Below, piece by piece: positions 36,535 to 50,800 of a DNA stretch of 64,000 nucleotides (position 1 is its first letter; the number at the start of each line of letters is the position of its first letter). The stretch is from Euglena gracilis (taxonomy: Eukaryota; Euglenida; Euglenophyceae; Euglenales). Below the pieces are notes generated by a model. The model made no database searches. It saw only the letters and a program-made list of their open reading frames with translations, and had not been told where the DNA came from. The stretch is from the NCBI GenBank assembly GCA_039621445.1, contig CP154955.1, positions 28,403,471 to 28,467,470 of the forward strand. The letters are read 5' to 3'. The translations under genes were made by a program, and so were the position numbers.

Positions 36535-37309
36535 CCAAGGCCCAGCCCAGTCCATCCCTCCACCGCAGCGCACCAACCGCCGGCGCCGACTCCCCACGAG
36601 CGGTGCAGTACACCGCCCACCCCGCGGCCGCCGCCAGCAGTACCGCCGCCCCAGCCCGGAGGTCCCAGCGCCAGCCTGAGTGGGGGCGGAGGGCTCCGGT
36701 GATGCGCAACGACATGGCGTGGGATGGCCCCGGGGGGACAAGTGACCTGTCCGGGCACGAAAGGCCAGAGAAAGAGACACTGGCGATAATGCTAACGGCA
36801 GCTAAAAGGCCGCTCGGAACGAGTTGGTGAGACATCCCAGTGGCGATCGCCACCGCGTGTGTCGGACGCATGTCATGCGATGGATTGGCACAAAAGCAAC
36901 ACTGCCCTCCCCCCACCCTGGTTCGGACTTTGGAGAGGGGAGGGCAATCCGTCCATACGCAATCAGACAGAACAGACAAACAACCGACACCTGCACAGCA
37001 TACAGAGCACGACACTCGGAGCGGCCAGGCCCAAGGCACACCATCGCTGTGCGGCGAGGGCGGCAAGCTGAGCGGGCTGCGGTGTGGTTCGTGGGTTGTG
37101 CGCGGCGGCGTCAGGGGCAGGCGGGGGACGTGGGAGGCGGCTGCCGGGCGACGCTCTGACGGCCAGCCTGAAGGGGGAACAGAATGGAGTGGGGCCCTAG
37201 TTCCCTTGGAGGACGCACCATAGATACTGGAGCCCAACTGCACTCACGTAATCAGCCAATCAGTGGGCACCCATTGCAGGATGGGGCGGAGGTGCACACA
37301 CTTAAACAT

Positions 37310-37363
<54 letters not shown>

Positions 37364-37580
37364 GCACATGCGCACAACGAACACAAAACACACAAGGCTG
37401 GGGAGAAGAGTAGGACGTGCCTGAGGTTCCCGGGGGATGGAAATGAGGCACAGCAACCCAGTGCAATGCCGCCGGGCTGTGGACCCCCCAGTGCATGGCG
37501 GTGGCGGCGACCCACACCGCGGCGAGGGAGAGCACCGTCACCGCCTTCAGGCGCAGTCCGTGAATGGGGGATCGCCCCGG
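36535..37580 (-). CDS. Possible small membrane protein (weak model)
   Basis: Three GC-rich blocks look coding: about 37458-37580 (AVTVLSLAAVWVAATAMHWG, a membrane helix), 37042-37167 (PDAAAHNPRTTPQPAQLAAL, Ala/Pro-rich) and 36535-36675 (AGAAVLLAAAAGWAVYCT, a second helix). The two lower blocks have plausible acceptors (CCTTCAG, CCCACTCAG) and GTGT donors. No start or stop could be fixed and no family is recognised. The three blocks may belong to one gene or to two. Confidence 0.28.
37310..37360. repeat. (CA)n microsatellite
   Basis: About 22 CA units followed by CGCACGCA, within the weak membrane-protein model. Confidence 0.95.
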
Positions 37581-38297
37581 CCCCCTGAGGGGTGGGCACA
37601 GCACACCGCAACAGGCGTAAAGCCATCCTTACTTGGCTGGGGGCCTGTACAAATTCTCACTGCCATTAACCGGGAGGGGGGGGACACAACATGGACCCTC
37701 GAAAAACGCCACACAACTGGGTACGGGGGCAGGACAAAATCCCCCCATCCAAAAGGTTGTCACCTGATACATCACGGAATCTGACCATAATCAACCATAG
37801 GCATTCACAGGTATAGAGTTATGTACTCTGAATTTCACAACGTCTGTTTGGAGGTACCTCTTCAACCTTCACGGGAAAAACAACAGTTTTCACAGCCTCC
37901 TGATTCCTGCCAAGCCACAGTCACCTCTGGTGGGGCATGCCTGTAGCTGCACATTTCAGCAAGAGCAATGAGACATAAAGATGGCTGTCACCCCGGAGCC
38001 CCGGAGGAGCCCCAGAGGGTTCAGCAGGGCATCAACCTGCAGCAGATCGCAGAACTGTACCCCACCCCATGTGCGTGCTTTGCCTGGGGCTTTGACGGAT
38101 TGCTATCAGTTAGCCATGAGTTGGCCTCGCTCACATGACATACCACCCTTCTAGGGGAGATAGATGCCACACAGGCACCTTCCTCAAGCTCGGAGATTTG
38201 CACTAATCTGCTGTCTCCCTTCTTTCAGCATCCTTAACCAAAATGTTTCCACTACCTCTTTCTTTCGAACCAGGTGGAACATCTGAGGGAGAGGCAG

Positions 38298-38740
38298 CAG
38301 GGGTTTTCTTAAGCCAGAGGGGACCCTATCCCCAGGGGGGGGTCCAGCCAGCCAACAGCTCAAATCCAGCCAGCAGCCCAAATTCGGGCTGGGAGCCCCC
38401 CCTGGGGGGGGGGGTCGAGTGAAATAAAGTTGGGTCGAGCCCGGACGGACGCCGGGCCAGCCAGCCGAAGGCCGGGCCAGTCAAATGGGCTGCCCAGCTC
38501 ACTTATCCCTGCATTTTTTTCAGTAATTAGGCTGTTCTTCCAGTCCCGATCCAGCCTTGATCTAGCTCCATCCATCATAATGTCGAAAATGGCAAAAAAA
38601 AATTCAGAAATTTTTGTTTTTCATCGACCCAGCCCAGCGCAGCCCAGCCCAGCCCCCTCCAACCTTCTGGACCCCCCTCCCCCCCCCCTATACCCCCTGG
38701 GGGGTCCAGCCGGCAGCTTATTTCCAGCCAGCCGCCATAC
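38298..38740. mobile_element. TCCAGCC-type MITE in reverse orientation, right end worn
   Basis: Starts CAGGGGTTTTCTTAAGCC and continues as the reverse complement of the 52656-53158 element: CCAAATTCGGGCTGGGAGCC, GATCTAGCTCCATCCATCA, GTCGAAAATGGC, CAGCCCAGCCC. The far terminus is not recognisable. A separate left-end fragment, CAGGGGTTTTCTAAAGGACC, begins at 38860. Confidence 0.6.
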
Positions 38741-39546
38741 AGAGGAGAGGGGAGGCACCAGCGCAGTTGGGGCTCACCACAGTTTTACCCTTTTGTTTTC
38801 ATGTGTTGCCCATGCATGGCACCTCTCTGAAGTGTGTAATATTGTTGGTGTCTGCCTCCCAGGGGTTTTCTAAAGGACCCGGGGGGGGGGGATCCAGCCT
38901 CAATGGGAAAATGCAGGAAAGCAGAGAGAGCGAGCCGCATTGGTTGAAAGTGGTGCAGGTTGGGTGGCCAGGGGTTCGGCCAGTGCATTCAACGAGCGGG
39001 CAGGCAGGTGCAGTGACCAGCAGGATCGCGATAGGCGTACGCAGGTCAGGGAAGGTTATGAGGGGGGACCCATAGCGCCCCCACTATCCTTTTGGGTTGT
39101 AAGGTGGGGGGGATGGCATGCGTCAGGTGCAGGTTATTTCCAATGGGGGCAGTTTGGAGCAGTTTTGGGAGGGGTTGGAGGTCTGAGTGTTAAAATTTAA
39201 ACATTTCCTTGAAGAGGTGTGCAGGATTTTTGAAAACTGCTGAGTCAAAGCATTCCTGTGTGTGTACCAATGAGGCAATAATGGCGGCTTGGAGAAAAAT
39301 GCTGCCAACATTGAGAACAAAAAAAAATTGCATGTCTTGTTCAAAATCACTTACGTATGACATATTTCAGTTAAATTAGCAATGTCACTAGCAATATTGA
39401 TAAAATGCTCGTTGAATAAAATATTTGTCAACATCAAAGTCGCACATTTGGCTACTCCTCAAAACACCAAGTTGGATTTCAATATTTTCTTCTTCTGACG
39501 ATCCATACAGAGGACACACAAACACACGCATACACAATACACACAC

Positions 39547-39757
39547 ACACAACACAACACAACACGCAGAACACCCAACACACCCAACACACACAACACA
39601 CAAAACACAACACAACACAACACAACACAACACAATACAACACAACACAACACAACACAACACAACACAACACAACACAACACAACGCAACGCAATGCAA
39701 CGCAACGCAACGCAACACAACACAACACAACACAACACAACACAACACAACACACAT
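39547..39757. repeat. (ACAAC)n pentanucleotide microsatellite
   Basis: About 40 units with a short ACGCA variant patch at 39685-39715. The opposite orientation occurs at 41218-41640. Confidence 0.95.
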
Positions 39758-40287
39758 ACAAACAACACAGACACGAATGAAGTTTCAAAGAATAGATATA
39801 TTAATTTGTTTCTGTTGAATGATAAACCAGAGAATGGGCAAATTGAATTTGCTCATCACAGCATACACTTCCATAAATCACTCCTTCGGTTCTGCATTTG
39901 TCTTAGATGAAGCGAGAAAACACTAGAAACGAAGGATTACAGAGAATGCTAATCGCACAATCTCAAATAATGTCGCAGATAAATTCCTATTATTTTAATT
40001 TGCTTTATTTTATCCAGACTTCAAATAATGATCTCTTTTAACCATTTTCCCGCTGAGATTTCAAAGAAAAAATGGAAATACACTAAAAAATAAAAGAAGA
40101 GAAAGGTGCATACCTTGCCTGAGGAGTTGCCGCTCGAGCGTCAGGAGTGACCTGCGAAGATGAGGGAGAAGATAGAGGTCAAAGAGGGAGAACCGCCAGA
40201 ACGAAGGACTCCCGTTAAATTACATTTTTCTCATAGGGAGTGGCGGTGCCAGCGAGAGAAAAAATAAACGTGACACAGCATTCTTCA

Positions 40288-40525
40288 CTCAGAAAGGTTG
40301 AAGGGTGTCAAAGGAGGTACGGGAACGATACAAACGCCGAAAGGAAGTTTCCAGAAAGGCACAAAACAGGCAGAAAATTGATTTCTCCTCCAACACTGTT
40401 CAGAATACAAATGATCAGAAAAAAACAACAAAAGGGGGAACAGGGGGGAGGGGGGAAACACTTGGAAGCAGCACAAATAACAAGCTAATATATATATATA
40501 TATATAACTATATATATATAACAAG

Positions 40526-40570
<45 letters not shown>

Positions 40571-40600
40571 TGGAGTGACAATAACGTGATCACTGTGTCA
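40288..40600 (+). mobile_element. Dispersed repeat, copy 2
   Basis: The same unit as 28032-28268, nearly identical by eye, in the opposite orientation 12 kb away. The difference is mainly an expanded AT microsatellite near the 3' end. No flanking duplication is seen. Confidence 0.65.
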
Positions 40601-40964
40601 TATATATAATATATTATATATATACAAGAGGGGCGAAAACATTCCCAGCGTTCAAGACGTCAAAACTGCATAAAAAAAAAACCCTAACGATTCAAAGGAA
40701 GAATGTTACTTTCGGTCCCGGGATCCATTGTGGCCACTGACCCCCCCATTCCCATTCCGCCCCGCCAGACCGCAGCCAGCCCCCGCTCTGCCCCGCCTGG
40801 GCCAGACGGGGTCGCCACACCTGGCGCCGAGGGCCAGGGGTGGGCCCCCTCAGGCAAGGTCTGCGCTACTGCAACCCTGCAGAGGCCTCGGCGTGAAAGA
40901 AGGGCGACAATCAGGGGGAGAGCCTGCCTATGGGGTCCAAGGGCTGGGCAATGCTATTTGATGT

Positions 40965-41690
<726 letters not shown>

Positions 41691-41817
41691 ATGTCTTTTC
41701 GGAAAGGGGGGGCGAGGTCATTTAAGGCTTCAGTAAAATTGCAATGTGGTCCCTCCTGTGCATCGACGGGCCGAGTGACACCACCACAGGCCCGGCGGAC
41801 AGGGGTCTGGGGGAGGA

Positions 41818-44800
41818 CTAGGTCGTCTTCTTGACGCGGGTGAGGAGGGCTTCTCGCTGTGAGTGGGCGAACCGCTGCTCCTCGGACCTCACACGGCGCA
41901 TGAATTCCGAGTCCGCAACGTCTGGAGTGAGGGAAAGAAAATCGAAAATCCCAGTAGTTAATTGTGGTGGTTTGTTGGTGGTGGTGTATTTGTTGGTGGT
42001 GGTGTATTGGTGGTGTGTGGTATTGTTGCAGAATAACAGTAATCTCTTGACAAACACTTCTCAGGGATGAAATCATGTGACTGAAGTTGTGCACAGTGCA
42101 AGGTGCCAAATGAGTGCAACCACCCCTTATTGGACTGGCCCTCACCAGGGTAGACGTTATCCAGCGGCTGCCAAGGCATTGGGGGGGGGGCTTCAACGCA
42201 GTGTGAGGCTTGCGGCTCAACCCCCAGAGAGTTGAGCCACAGGCCAGCGAAAGCCAGCACCGCCCCCCCCCCCACCGCCGGGGCATACGGCGGGCGTCCT
42301 CCTCCTCCTGCCGCCGGACGCAGTCTTCCTCCGCCAGCCCCTCCAGGTCCGCCCACCGCACCCGCTTCTTGCAGTACGCGCTGAGCAGCCCCTGCAGCGC
42401 GCTGGGGGCCCCGCCCGCGCCCGCTGCCGCGCCGCCCCGCGGCCGCTTCCGGGGCGGCCCCACTGCCGCCTCCGCCGCCGCCGCCGCCGTCGCTGCGGGT
42501 GCCGTCCATCGCTGGCCCCTGCGACGGGCGTGTGTCACCCGCCGGGACCCCACATGGAGGATTCCCCCGGGGGCCTTGACCGCTCCCACATGGCCGGCGG
42601 CCCTGAGGGAGGGCCATGGCCACCGGGGAAGTGCTGCCGTTTTGGGGTATGCCGTACTCGACTGGGAGAGAGACTCCCCGTAACAAACCAAAGCGGACGC
42701 GGAGACGTGCGTCGGCGCCGTCAGACCCGGTCAGACACCTCGGGGGCTCCGGGAGGTCCTCCGCCAGGTCCAGCTTCTCCGACGTCGCCAACGCAGTGTC
42801 CTCGTCCAGCGGCGTTTGTTCCGGCTTCTCCGCTGAGGGAAGGGACAGGGTCAGGGCAGGAGACCCTTCCGCAGCCCTGTGGACTGGGGGTCTTGCTCTG
42901 CCAGAAAGCTGCCTGGCACCCCGTTCGGGGCCCCGGAGTCGAGGGTCCGGTGTCGAGGCCCCATTTTTGAGGCCTGTGGGACCACTGGGCCATCCCAACT
43001 ACAGGCTTGGGGGAGAGACGGCATACAGTGCTGTCGGGGGTGGTCACGGACTGGCAGGTCCGGGGACCGTTCGGGGCTCGGTGAGGCTGGTGGGGGTTGC
43101 TCTGCCATGGCATCCAGACGAGGGCAGACCAGGGTTTGGTGCAAGCCAGCCCCGGGAGAATGGTGTTTACCCCCCACGTACAGTGACGTGCTCAAAATGA
43201 CCAATTCTTCTGGGCCCAGAATAATGATGGCTTCCACACACAAATTTTTACTTAAATCGCAGCGCCTGGAAATTATAAATTACCCTGACTGACCAGGGGA
43301 ATTCCTCCCCAGGGCCGGGGGGGGGGGGCAACAGCGGTGGCCTGGGGGGCGCCCCTCGGCGTCGGACCCCTCCAGCAGCGCCTCCACGCCGTGCACCGCG
43401 CAGTACCGGGCGTCCAGCGGCTCCCACGCGTCCCGCATCGCCTCCAGCACGCTGCGGGGGATGTCGTGGACGTTGCGCTGCACGCAGAGCTCGAAGTCCG
43501 CGGCGGCCCGCAACGGGTCCTCCCCGCCACCGCAGTGGACGACGAACACCTGTTGGGAGACACGAACCCGAGACGAATGTCGGGAAGCAAACTGGGGCTG
43601 AGACCCCACGTTGCTTGACAGACCGGCCATCCAGGGACGCAGGCGCGTAATTGCTTTCTCGTTCACCCGTGTCTCAACTTCAGCGCGCGCACACACAGAC
43701 AGATTCAGATTTGTAGAGAAATGCACGCTCTATGACCAACTCCCTGTGATTCCTATTCTGTATGATGCGAAATTTCTGACCTATTTCTGACTCTGTGTAG
43801 GGCTCAACAGGGTAATATGGACAGAAGCCCTCCACGAGATGTGTTCCCCTTCCACCGATTCACAGCACTGCCCCAGCCCCAGTCCCAGACCTCCGCCTGG
43901 CAGCCCTGGGCCTGCTGCCAGTACAGGTCCAGGGTGGGCAGCGTGGGGCACCAGTCGTCCACGATGATGAAGTTGTACATGTTGCCCTTGCCGGCAGGGC
44001 CTCGCCGGGACGGGCAACACAAAGGAAGGCCCCCCGAAGAACAGGGGCAAAGAAAAAAAAGAGGTAAAGTGCTCTCTTCGAGCTTTCACATAAAAAAGGA
44101 ATTGTCTGTACCTTTTTTGAAAACCAGATCCAAGTGGAAGAGATTTAAAGAAATACCAAAATGTGCAAATGTGTTTCCCACCATTTAGTTTAAGCTTTCA
44201 AGGCGGCCTTTGGCGCCAGGTGGGAGGGTCGGCTTCTGCCTCAACAATCAATTGTCAATCAATGCCTCAACAATCAACAATCAACTGCCTCAACAATCAA
44301 GAGTAATTGCTATCTTGTTGTACTTCTGGGTACACTCTTGCATACAAACAGAGGTTTTGTGAATACACAAAAATGTTCCGTACCAAACCATGCAGATTGA
44401 GTCTTTGGCGTAAATTCAACCCGTGAACAATATATCGCCCCTCCCCAAAGACTTTAAAAATTTTACGTGACTTCAGCCATTTTTGATAATCACAAGTGGG
44501 CAAAACTGGGAGGGCTTGCTCAGCCATTGACCAAATCTTGCTCGCAAAATACAAACCAGCTGGGCTTAGGGTTTCAGTTTTACAACTAGGGTAGTTTTAC
44601 AGCAAAACTGCCCAAAATGAGAGGAAAGTCTCTTCTGGGAAAACTCCAGTTTTGTGACTTTCATTTCACCAATATGTTTACTTTGCGCCCTTTGTATCCG
44701 AAAGGAAGCACACCTTTTTTAAATGGCCCCCAAAAAAGTGCCTTGCCTTCCCAGGATGTTGACACGGAAGAGACTTTGTTGATGGGGCGGCGGGGCGGCA

Positions 44801-47800
44801 CCCCCCTGGCGTAGCGTGCGTCAGGGGAAGAAACGGCCCGGGGTCGGCGAGGGCCTGCTCCAGGTACTTGGCCATGGCCTTCGCCATGCTCAGGCGGTAC
44901 GCGTCCTGCATCCCGTCCTCCCACTGCAGAACCAACGGGGCTGGCACGAACCTCGGGGACACCACCCGCCCAGCAACGGAACACTTGCGACCGAAATATG
45001 AAGCGGCGGCAGGAGGGATCAAGCAGAGCCTCGACACGCAAACACACAGCACAGCGCGCGCTCACACATACACATGCAATGCCACAATGCACACCACACA
45101 ACACCACAATGCACAAAACACAAAGATAGACACATAAGACAACAAAAAAAAACACAACACACATACAACAGGCACACACACCTCATACACCATCCGGGTT
45201 ACCTTCTCCCGCTTGCCAGTTTCCGGGTTCTTCACCAGCTCCGTCTTCTCCTGCATGTAGCAGTCGTCTATGCTGACGATCCGCACGCTGGAGGCTCCCT
45301 GGGCATTCTGCACCTGGGCCGGAGCATGGGACGTGGTGCCAGACTCGAAGGGGCACAGAGAGCCATAGCACTGCACACAAATAAAAAAAATTCGATTTTG
45401 AGTTGGGGGACATTGATTATTCATGGTTGCATTGCTTCTGTCATTTTTTTGCTGTTGTGTGGTACCCATCATGTCAGATATTGATTTTTATTCTGAGGGC
45501 TCTCTGTTTTCACAGATATTTTGTGTTGTGAGTTAACATCATCACTCATCCTTGTCAGTTTACTCTAATAAATTATGTCCTTCTTTCTCTTCTTTGAACC
45601 TCCTTTGGTTGATACTTGAAAAAAGTTTGTATTTCTTTTTGCAATCTCTGCAAAGAGTTGTGAATGGTGTAATCTCTTTCAACAATGTGGGTTCTGCAGA
45701 ATATTTGCCACATTGCAAATATGAAACTTTCATTTTTTTCAATTTTTTTGAAAATTTCTAAGAAGAAAAAAACATTGAAAATTTTCAATGTTTTCAACCA
45801 AGAAATTAAAATTGCATATCTGTTTTCAGCTGATTTTGGAGAGTCCTGCAGGGGGGCGGTCACAGGTGGGTGGGCTATTTTAAAAAAAAGGTTTGGGCAT
45901 GAAAATGTGTGGCTCCTCTCCGATGTCGCCATGCGTGCACACTCTTCCACATAACATGTTTTAACGCGTTTTCAGCCAAACCAAAAAAAAAATCAAATTG
46001 GCACAAACAATTCTTTGGCCACTATATCCGAAGATGAACGGACCCTTTAGCAACATAACTTGGGGGGTGTCCAACCCCACCCTTGGGGCAGGAGTTAAAT
46101 GAATGTGCAGTTGCGCACCTCGATGTCCTTCAGCGCCTTGGCCAGCCGCGATTTGCCGCTGCCCGGCAGCCCCCGGACGATGAGCACCACCTTGGGCGGC
46201 CGCTGCAGCCGGTCCGGGGCCCAGAACAGGCGCAGGCAGCGCCGGCCGGCTGTCCGCCCAAGACGCATGTGTCCCCGGTAAACCTCCCCCCTCCTATGTA
46301 CCCCCACTTCCGTTTCGGGCGACTCACCAAATTTGATCCTACAAAAACCCTGGGGGATTTAAAAGTGGGGGGGGTGCCCCAACCCGCTCGTGGGATGGGT
46401 GGGCATTTTGATTTTTGATGAACCCGTTTTGCAAAACGGTTTTATTGTGCTGTGCAGGGCAGATGTTTGTTCTCACTGCTTTGACTGGTGCTGCTGCTGC
46501 TTGCTGATGCTGTGTTGTGTTGGTGGTGCCCGTCCAGAGAACACCCGCAATGTGGGGTGGGGCGACCACAATTCAAACCCATCCCGGGCAGGGGAGTAAA
46601 TTTTACCAGTCCGGCCAGCGGTGGGCTCTTGGCCTCCACTGTGGTACTGGCGGGGACCGCCGCCACCGGAGAAGGGATGGGGGGCTTTGGAGACGCTGGG
46701 GCAGGGGCCTGGGGTGCGAGGGCCGGGGCGGCGGCCGAACAACACCAGAGGGGGGCCCGGATGCGTTGGAGACCAGAGTCGTATTGGGGTGATGTCCAGG
46801 ACCTGACTGGTCGGAGGAAGCAACCCATGACTGGCCGCCCTCTGCCCAGGTGGGGCGGGGGATGACCGGGATGGGTGGCCGGGGGTAGGGCGGGCCGGGC
46901 TGGGGGGGCTGGTAGGGCGGGGGGAAGCGTGCGGGCTGGGGGCAGCAGGGCGCTTCTTAGCACGGCATCTTTGGGGGGAAGGGGTTGGTTCGGCCCTGTC
47001 CTGATGATGGAGTTCAGAATTGAGTCTGGACCTCTGTCTCAGCCAGCAGCAACCAGTTTTGCCCAAAACCTTGGAACCAGTGAGCGCATTGGGGGGGTCC
47101 AGCCTCTGGCTGGCAAAAAGGCTGCTGGCTGGATTTGAGCTGCTTGCTGGACCCCCCCCCCGGGGGTGGGGGGTGGGGCGTCCGGGGCTGGAGGGGGCTG
47201 GGCTGGGCTGGGTCGAGGGAAAACAGAATTTTCTAACACATTTTTGACATTTTCGACATTTTGATGGGTGGAGCTAGATCAAGGCTGGGGGGCTGTGATG
47301 GAGGGGCTGTGATGAGGGGAAAAAATGCAAGGATAAGTGAGCTGGGCAGCCCGTTTGGCCAGCCTGAGGCCGGCTGGCCCGGCCTCCGGCCGGGCTGGAC
47401 CCAACTTTATTTCACTCAACCCCCGGGGGGGGGGGGGCTCCCAGCCCGAATTTGGGCTGCTGGCTGGATTTGAGCTGCTGGCTGGCTGGACCCCCCCGGG
47501 GGTGGGGTACCCTCTGGCTTAAGAAATTCCCTGCTTGTGAACTCTGTCCAGCGCATCACTCAATTTGCACAAGCATCAGTCTGTCCGCCTGTCCTCAATT
47601 TGCTTAGTTACTTCAGCCGTAATTACCCCGAAGAAGCAACCGTGGGCGGTAGCCATGGAACCCCTGAGGATGCCCATAGGATGGCGATGCGTCGTACTCC
47701 GCCCCTCCACCCGGCTGCCAGTACTGCTCCTGGTACCCGTACCCCTCCGCCGGCCCCCCGGCGGTGTGCCACGCATCCCACTCTGCCGCCTCCTGCCACC

Positions 47801-50800
47801 CCGCATCGCCCTGCCACGCCGCCGCGTCCATTGCCGGGTTGCCATCCCCGTACAGCGGGTACGAGCCCATCGCCGGGTACCACTCCTCCGCCGCCGCCTG
47901 GGATGCCGCCGGGGGAGGGTGGGCCATGGCCGGGCCCCGCGGTGTGGGCAGCGGCGGCCGGCCGGGGGGCACAGGCACGGCGGGGCCCCGTGCCGTGGCG
48001 GCAGCGGCGGCCGGGGGCCGGCTGGCGGTCGGCGGGGGGCCGGGCGCAGGGGCGGGGGGTGGCCCAGGGCTGCGGGCAGGGGCGGCAGCTGGCGGCGCGG
48101 GGGCAGGCTGTGGGCTGCTGTCCTCCGGCAGCCAGGCGGGGGGCGGGGGGGGCGCCTCGGCCTCCGCTGTGGCCGGGTGCGAGGTCGGGAGGGGGGCGGG
48201 GGGGCGAGGGGGTGGCGGGGTGGGTGGGAGGGGAGGGGGCGCCGAGGGGGCGGAGGAGGGGGGAGGGGCGGAAGTGGGAGCAGGCTGGAGTCGTCCCCAG
48301 GCAGGCACTTTCTGCCCCCCCCCCTGCCGTGTGGGGAAGGCGGGAACATATCTGCCAGAAAAGCACCTTGTGTGAGCTTCCGGTGCCTTCAGCGATGGAG
48401 TGCCTGTGCCGAGTGCCCATTGTGCCACCCCCGCCCTACAACCCCACACCGGGGGTCGTACACAGGCCCAGACTTGCAACCCCATGACCAGGGGCTGGTT
48501 GGCGCACTGGGACGGTTGGTGGTTAAAGGGGGCAGTTGCAATGCCCTCCAAAACGCCCCCCCCCCCTGCGGATGCGGTCCGTCTCACCGTCAACCTCAGC
48601 CTGGGTAGGAAGAGGAGGGGGAGGGGGAGGGGCACTGTCCGGGGGAGGGGGCGGCTCGGAGGGCTGCAGAGGAAGGCGGCGTGTGGCTCGCAGCAGCAAA
48701 CCGGCACACCTGCCTTCCAACTCCCAATGGCAGTGGCAGTGCCCCCCCCCCATAGCCTGCTGGGGGAGGGGAAGAGACGGAATGGGCCGTTTGCGACTTG
48801 GTTCATGTGCCTGGCGACTCTAAAAGCTGTTCCCTCCAGTTTGACTGGTAGGGAGCAATCCCCACTCAGAATTTTCCGAAGCCAAAAGGAGAATATCCAA
48901 TTCATTTTATGTGTTGAACTGCAACTTCATTTGGCAAACAACAAAATTTGCAATATCATTTTTAACCCCTTATTTATTCATAACATCAACAAAATTAATG
49001 TTTCATTTTGCTGGCCTGCCTCGGATGGTGAGTACGGAGCGAGACCAACTCAGAGGGCCAAGTTGGCGAGTGCATCTGCCTATGTGTAAAACCCAAGGAG
49101 GGGCACCATTGAGAAAATACGAGTTGCAGACAGCCTTTGGGCTCAGTCCTTGTTCACCTCCATAGAGCCAGCCACCAGCTTATGGATCACAACACCCCAC
49201 AATGCTGGGCTCCTTCAACATGTCCACTCCGTACTGACTTTTATCAGAACCACTCTATTCCCAAACCAATGAAAGCAATGCCTTCAAGCCCTTCCAAATT
49301 GAAGTGCCAAAAACGAGAATCGCAATATGAATGTTGGATTGACCTGTTTCTTGCAGAGTGTGTAAAAATCTTTCATTTTTCCTTTTAACGCGGCAGTCAC
49401 TACAAAAGAGATGGGATTCAAACAGCTATTAAACCAAAATCACGGAGTCGTAGTCCAGTTTAGCCCATGTCTGCCCACAGAGGAGACAGAAAAATTTGAA
49501 ATTTACAAACTTCCCCCCACCCAAAGCAGCGAACATTCTGTAATTCCAAAAAATCCTGACTAACCCACTCAATTGTGACCGCTTGCCAGGTTGCATTGCT
49601 TCTTCACAACTCTGTGGTTCATATTTTGATGACACGAAGGTTTGCTCCACAGGGGGAAAAAGCAAACTCTCTTGTGATGCATAAAAATAATAATTTTGTA
49701 TAACAATACAAAAAATTCAAAAACTTTATAATGATTGAAAAAAATTCAGTCTTTGAACTGTTCAAAAGAAGTTCAACAAAACAGATAAGGTGAAAATGTG
49801 CAAAAAGTTTATTCGATCTGCTTGGGAAGGATCAAGGAAAACGCCTGAAACCTCCTAACAGGAGAATAACGTTGCGGGAAAAAAGCATATGCTTCGGGAA
49901 AAATATCAAATGCCATAAACAAAATCGAATGTGAAAGTTTCGATCGCAAAACCTGAAAAGAATGCAAATATGAGTGGCATGGAGGACGTACTTAGTTAAT
50001 TATAATCAGAATAAAAACTGAAGCGTCTTTGAATGTGCCTTTTTTCGAGACCTGTCTGGATACTGTAAAAAAGAGGGGGGGCATCCCCTGAGTTTCTGGA
50101 TTCCGACACATCCTGGGGGGGGCACCCACCCACACCTGTGCCGGCTCCTCCACCGGCCCCAGCCCCGCACTGGCCAGCTTGCGGTGGAGGTCTGCGTGCA
50201 GCCGGGCCTTCTGCTCCTGCTGCAGGGCTTCGGCCGCCCTCCGCCGCTGCGGTGGGCAGCGGGTGGACGGCGAGAAAGTGCGCCCCCCCCCCCCATTCCC
50301 AGCCGGTTCGGGCCCTTGGGGCGTTGCGTTCTCACCGAGCCCTCTGGGGCTGACCCAGCCAGGGGCCGCGGTCAGCCGTGGTCGCTCGTGGTCGGCATTG
50401 GTTGGCTGTGGCCGGGGATATTCGTCGGTGCAACTTTTACCTCCCCGCCCCCCCCCCCTTGCCGACAGGTTCCGACAACCCCCGACCAGGGGGGGGGGGG
50501 GGATATTGGGGTGGTTGGTGGGCAAGGGGGGGGGGGGTACTTGTGGTCCATCACGAAGCAGCTCTGAATGTGAACCGGCCAACGCCAAGAAGCAATCCAG
50601 CAACCCCACAAGCAGGCAAGCTGCGTCGCGCCAGAATCTCACTGCAGGTGCAGGTGCCCAATCACTGTTGGCAAAAGCACAGCCTCAGTTCAGAGTGAAA
50701 TAAGAGTGAATGTGCTCCATTTGTGTGTTCATGTACACAAAAGGCTGGGTGGGTATGGTGGGCTCCTGCATACGCAGGCGTTCAGAGGTGTGTATGGGGG

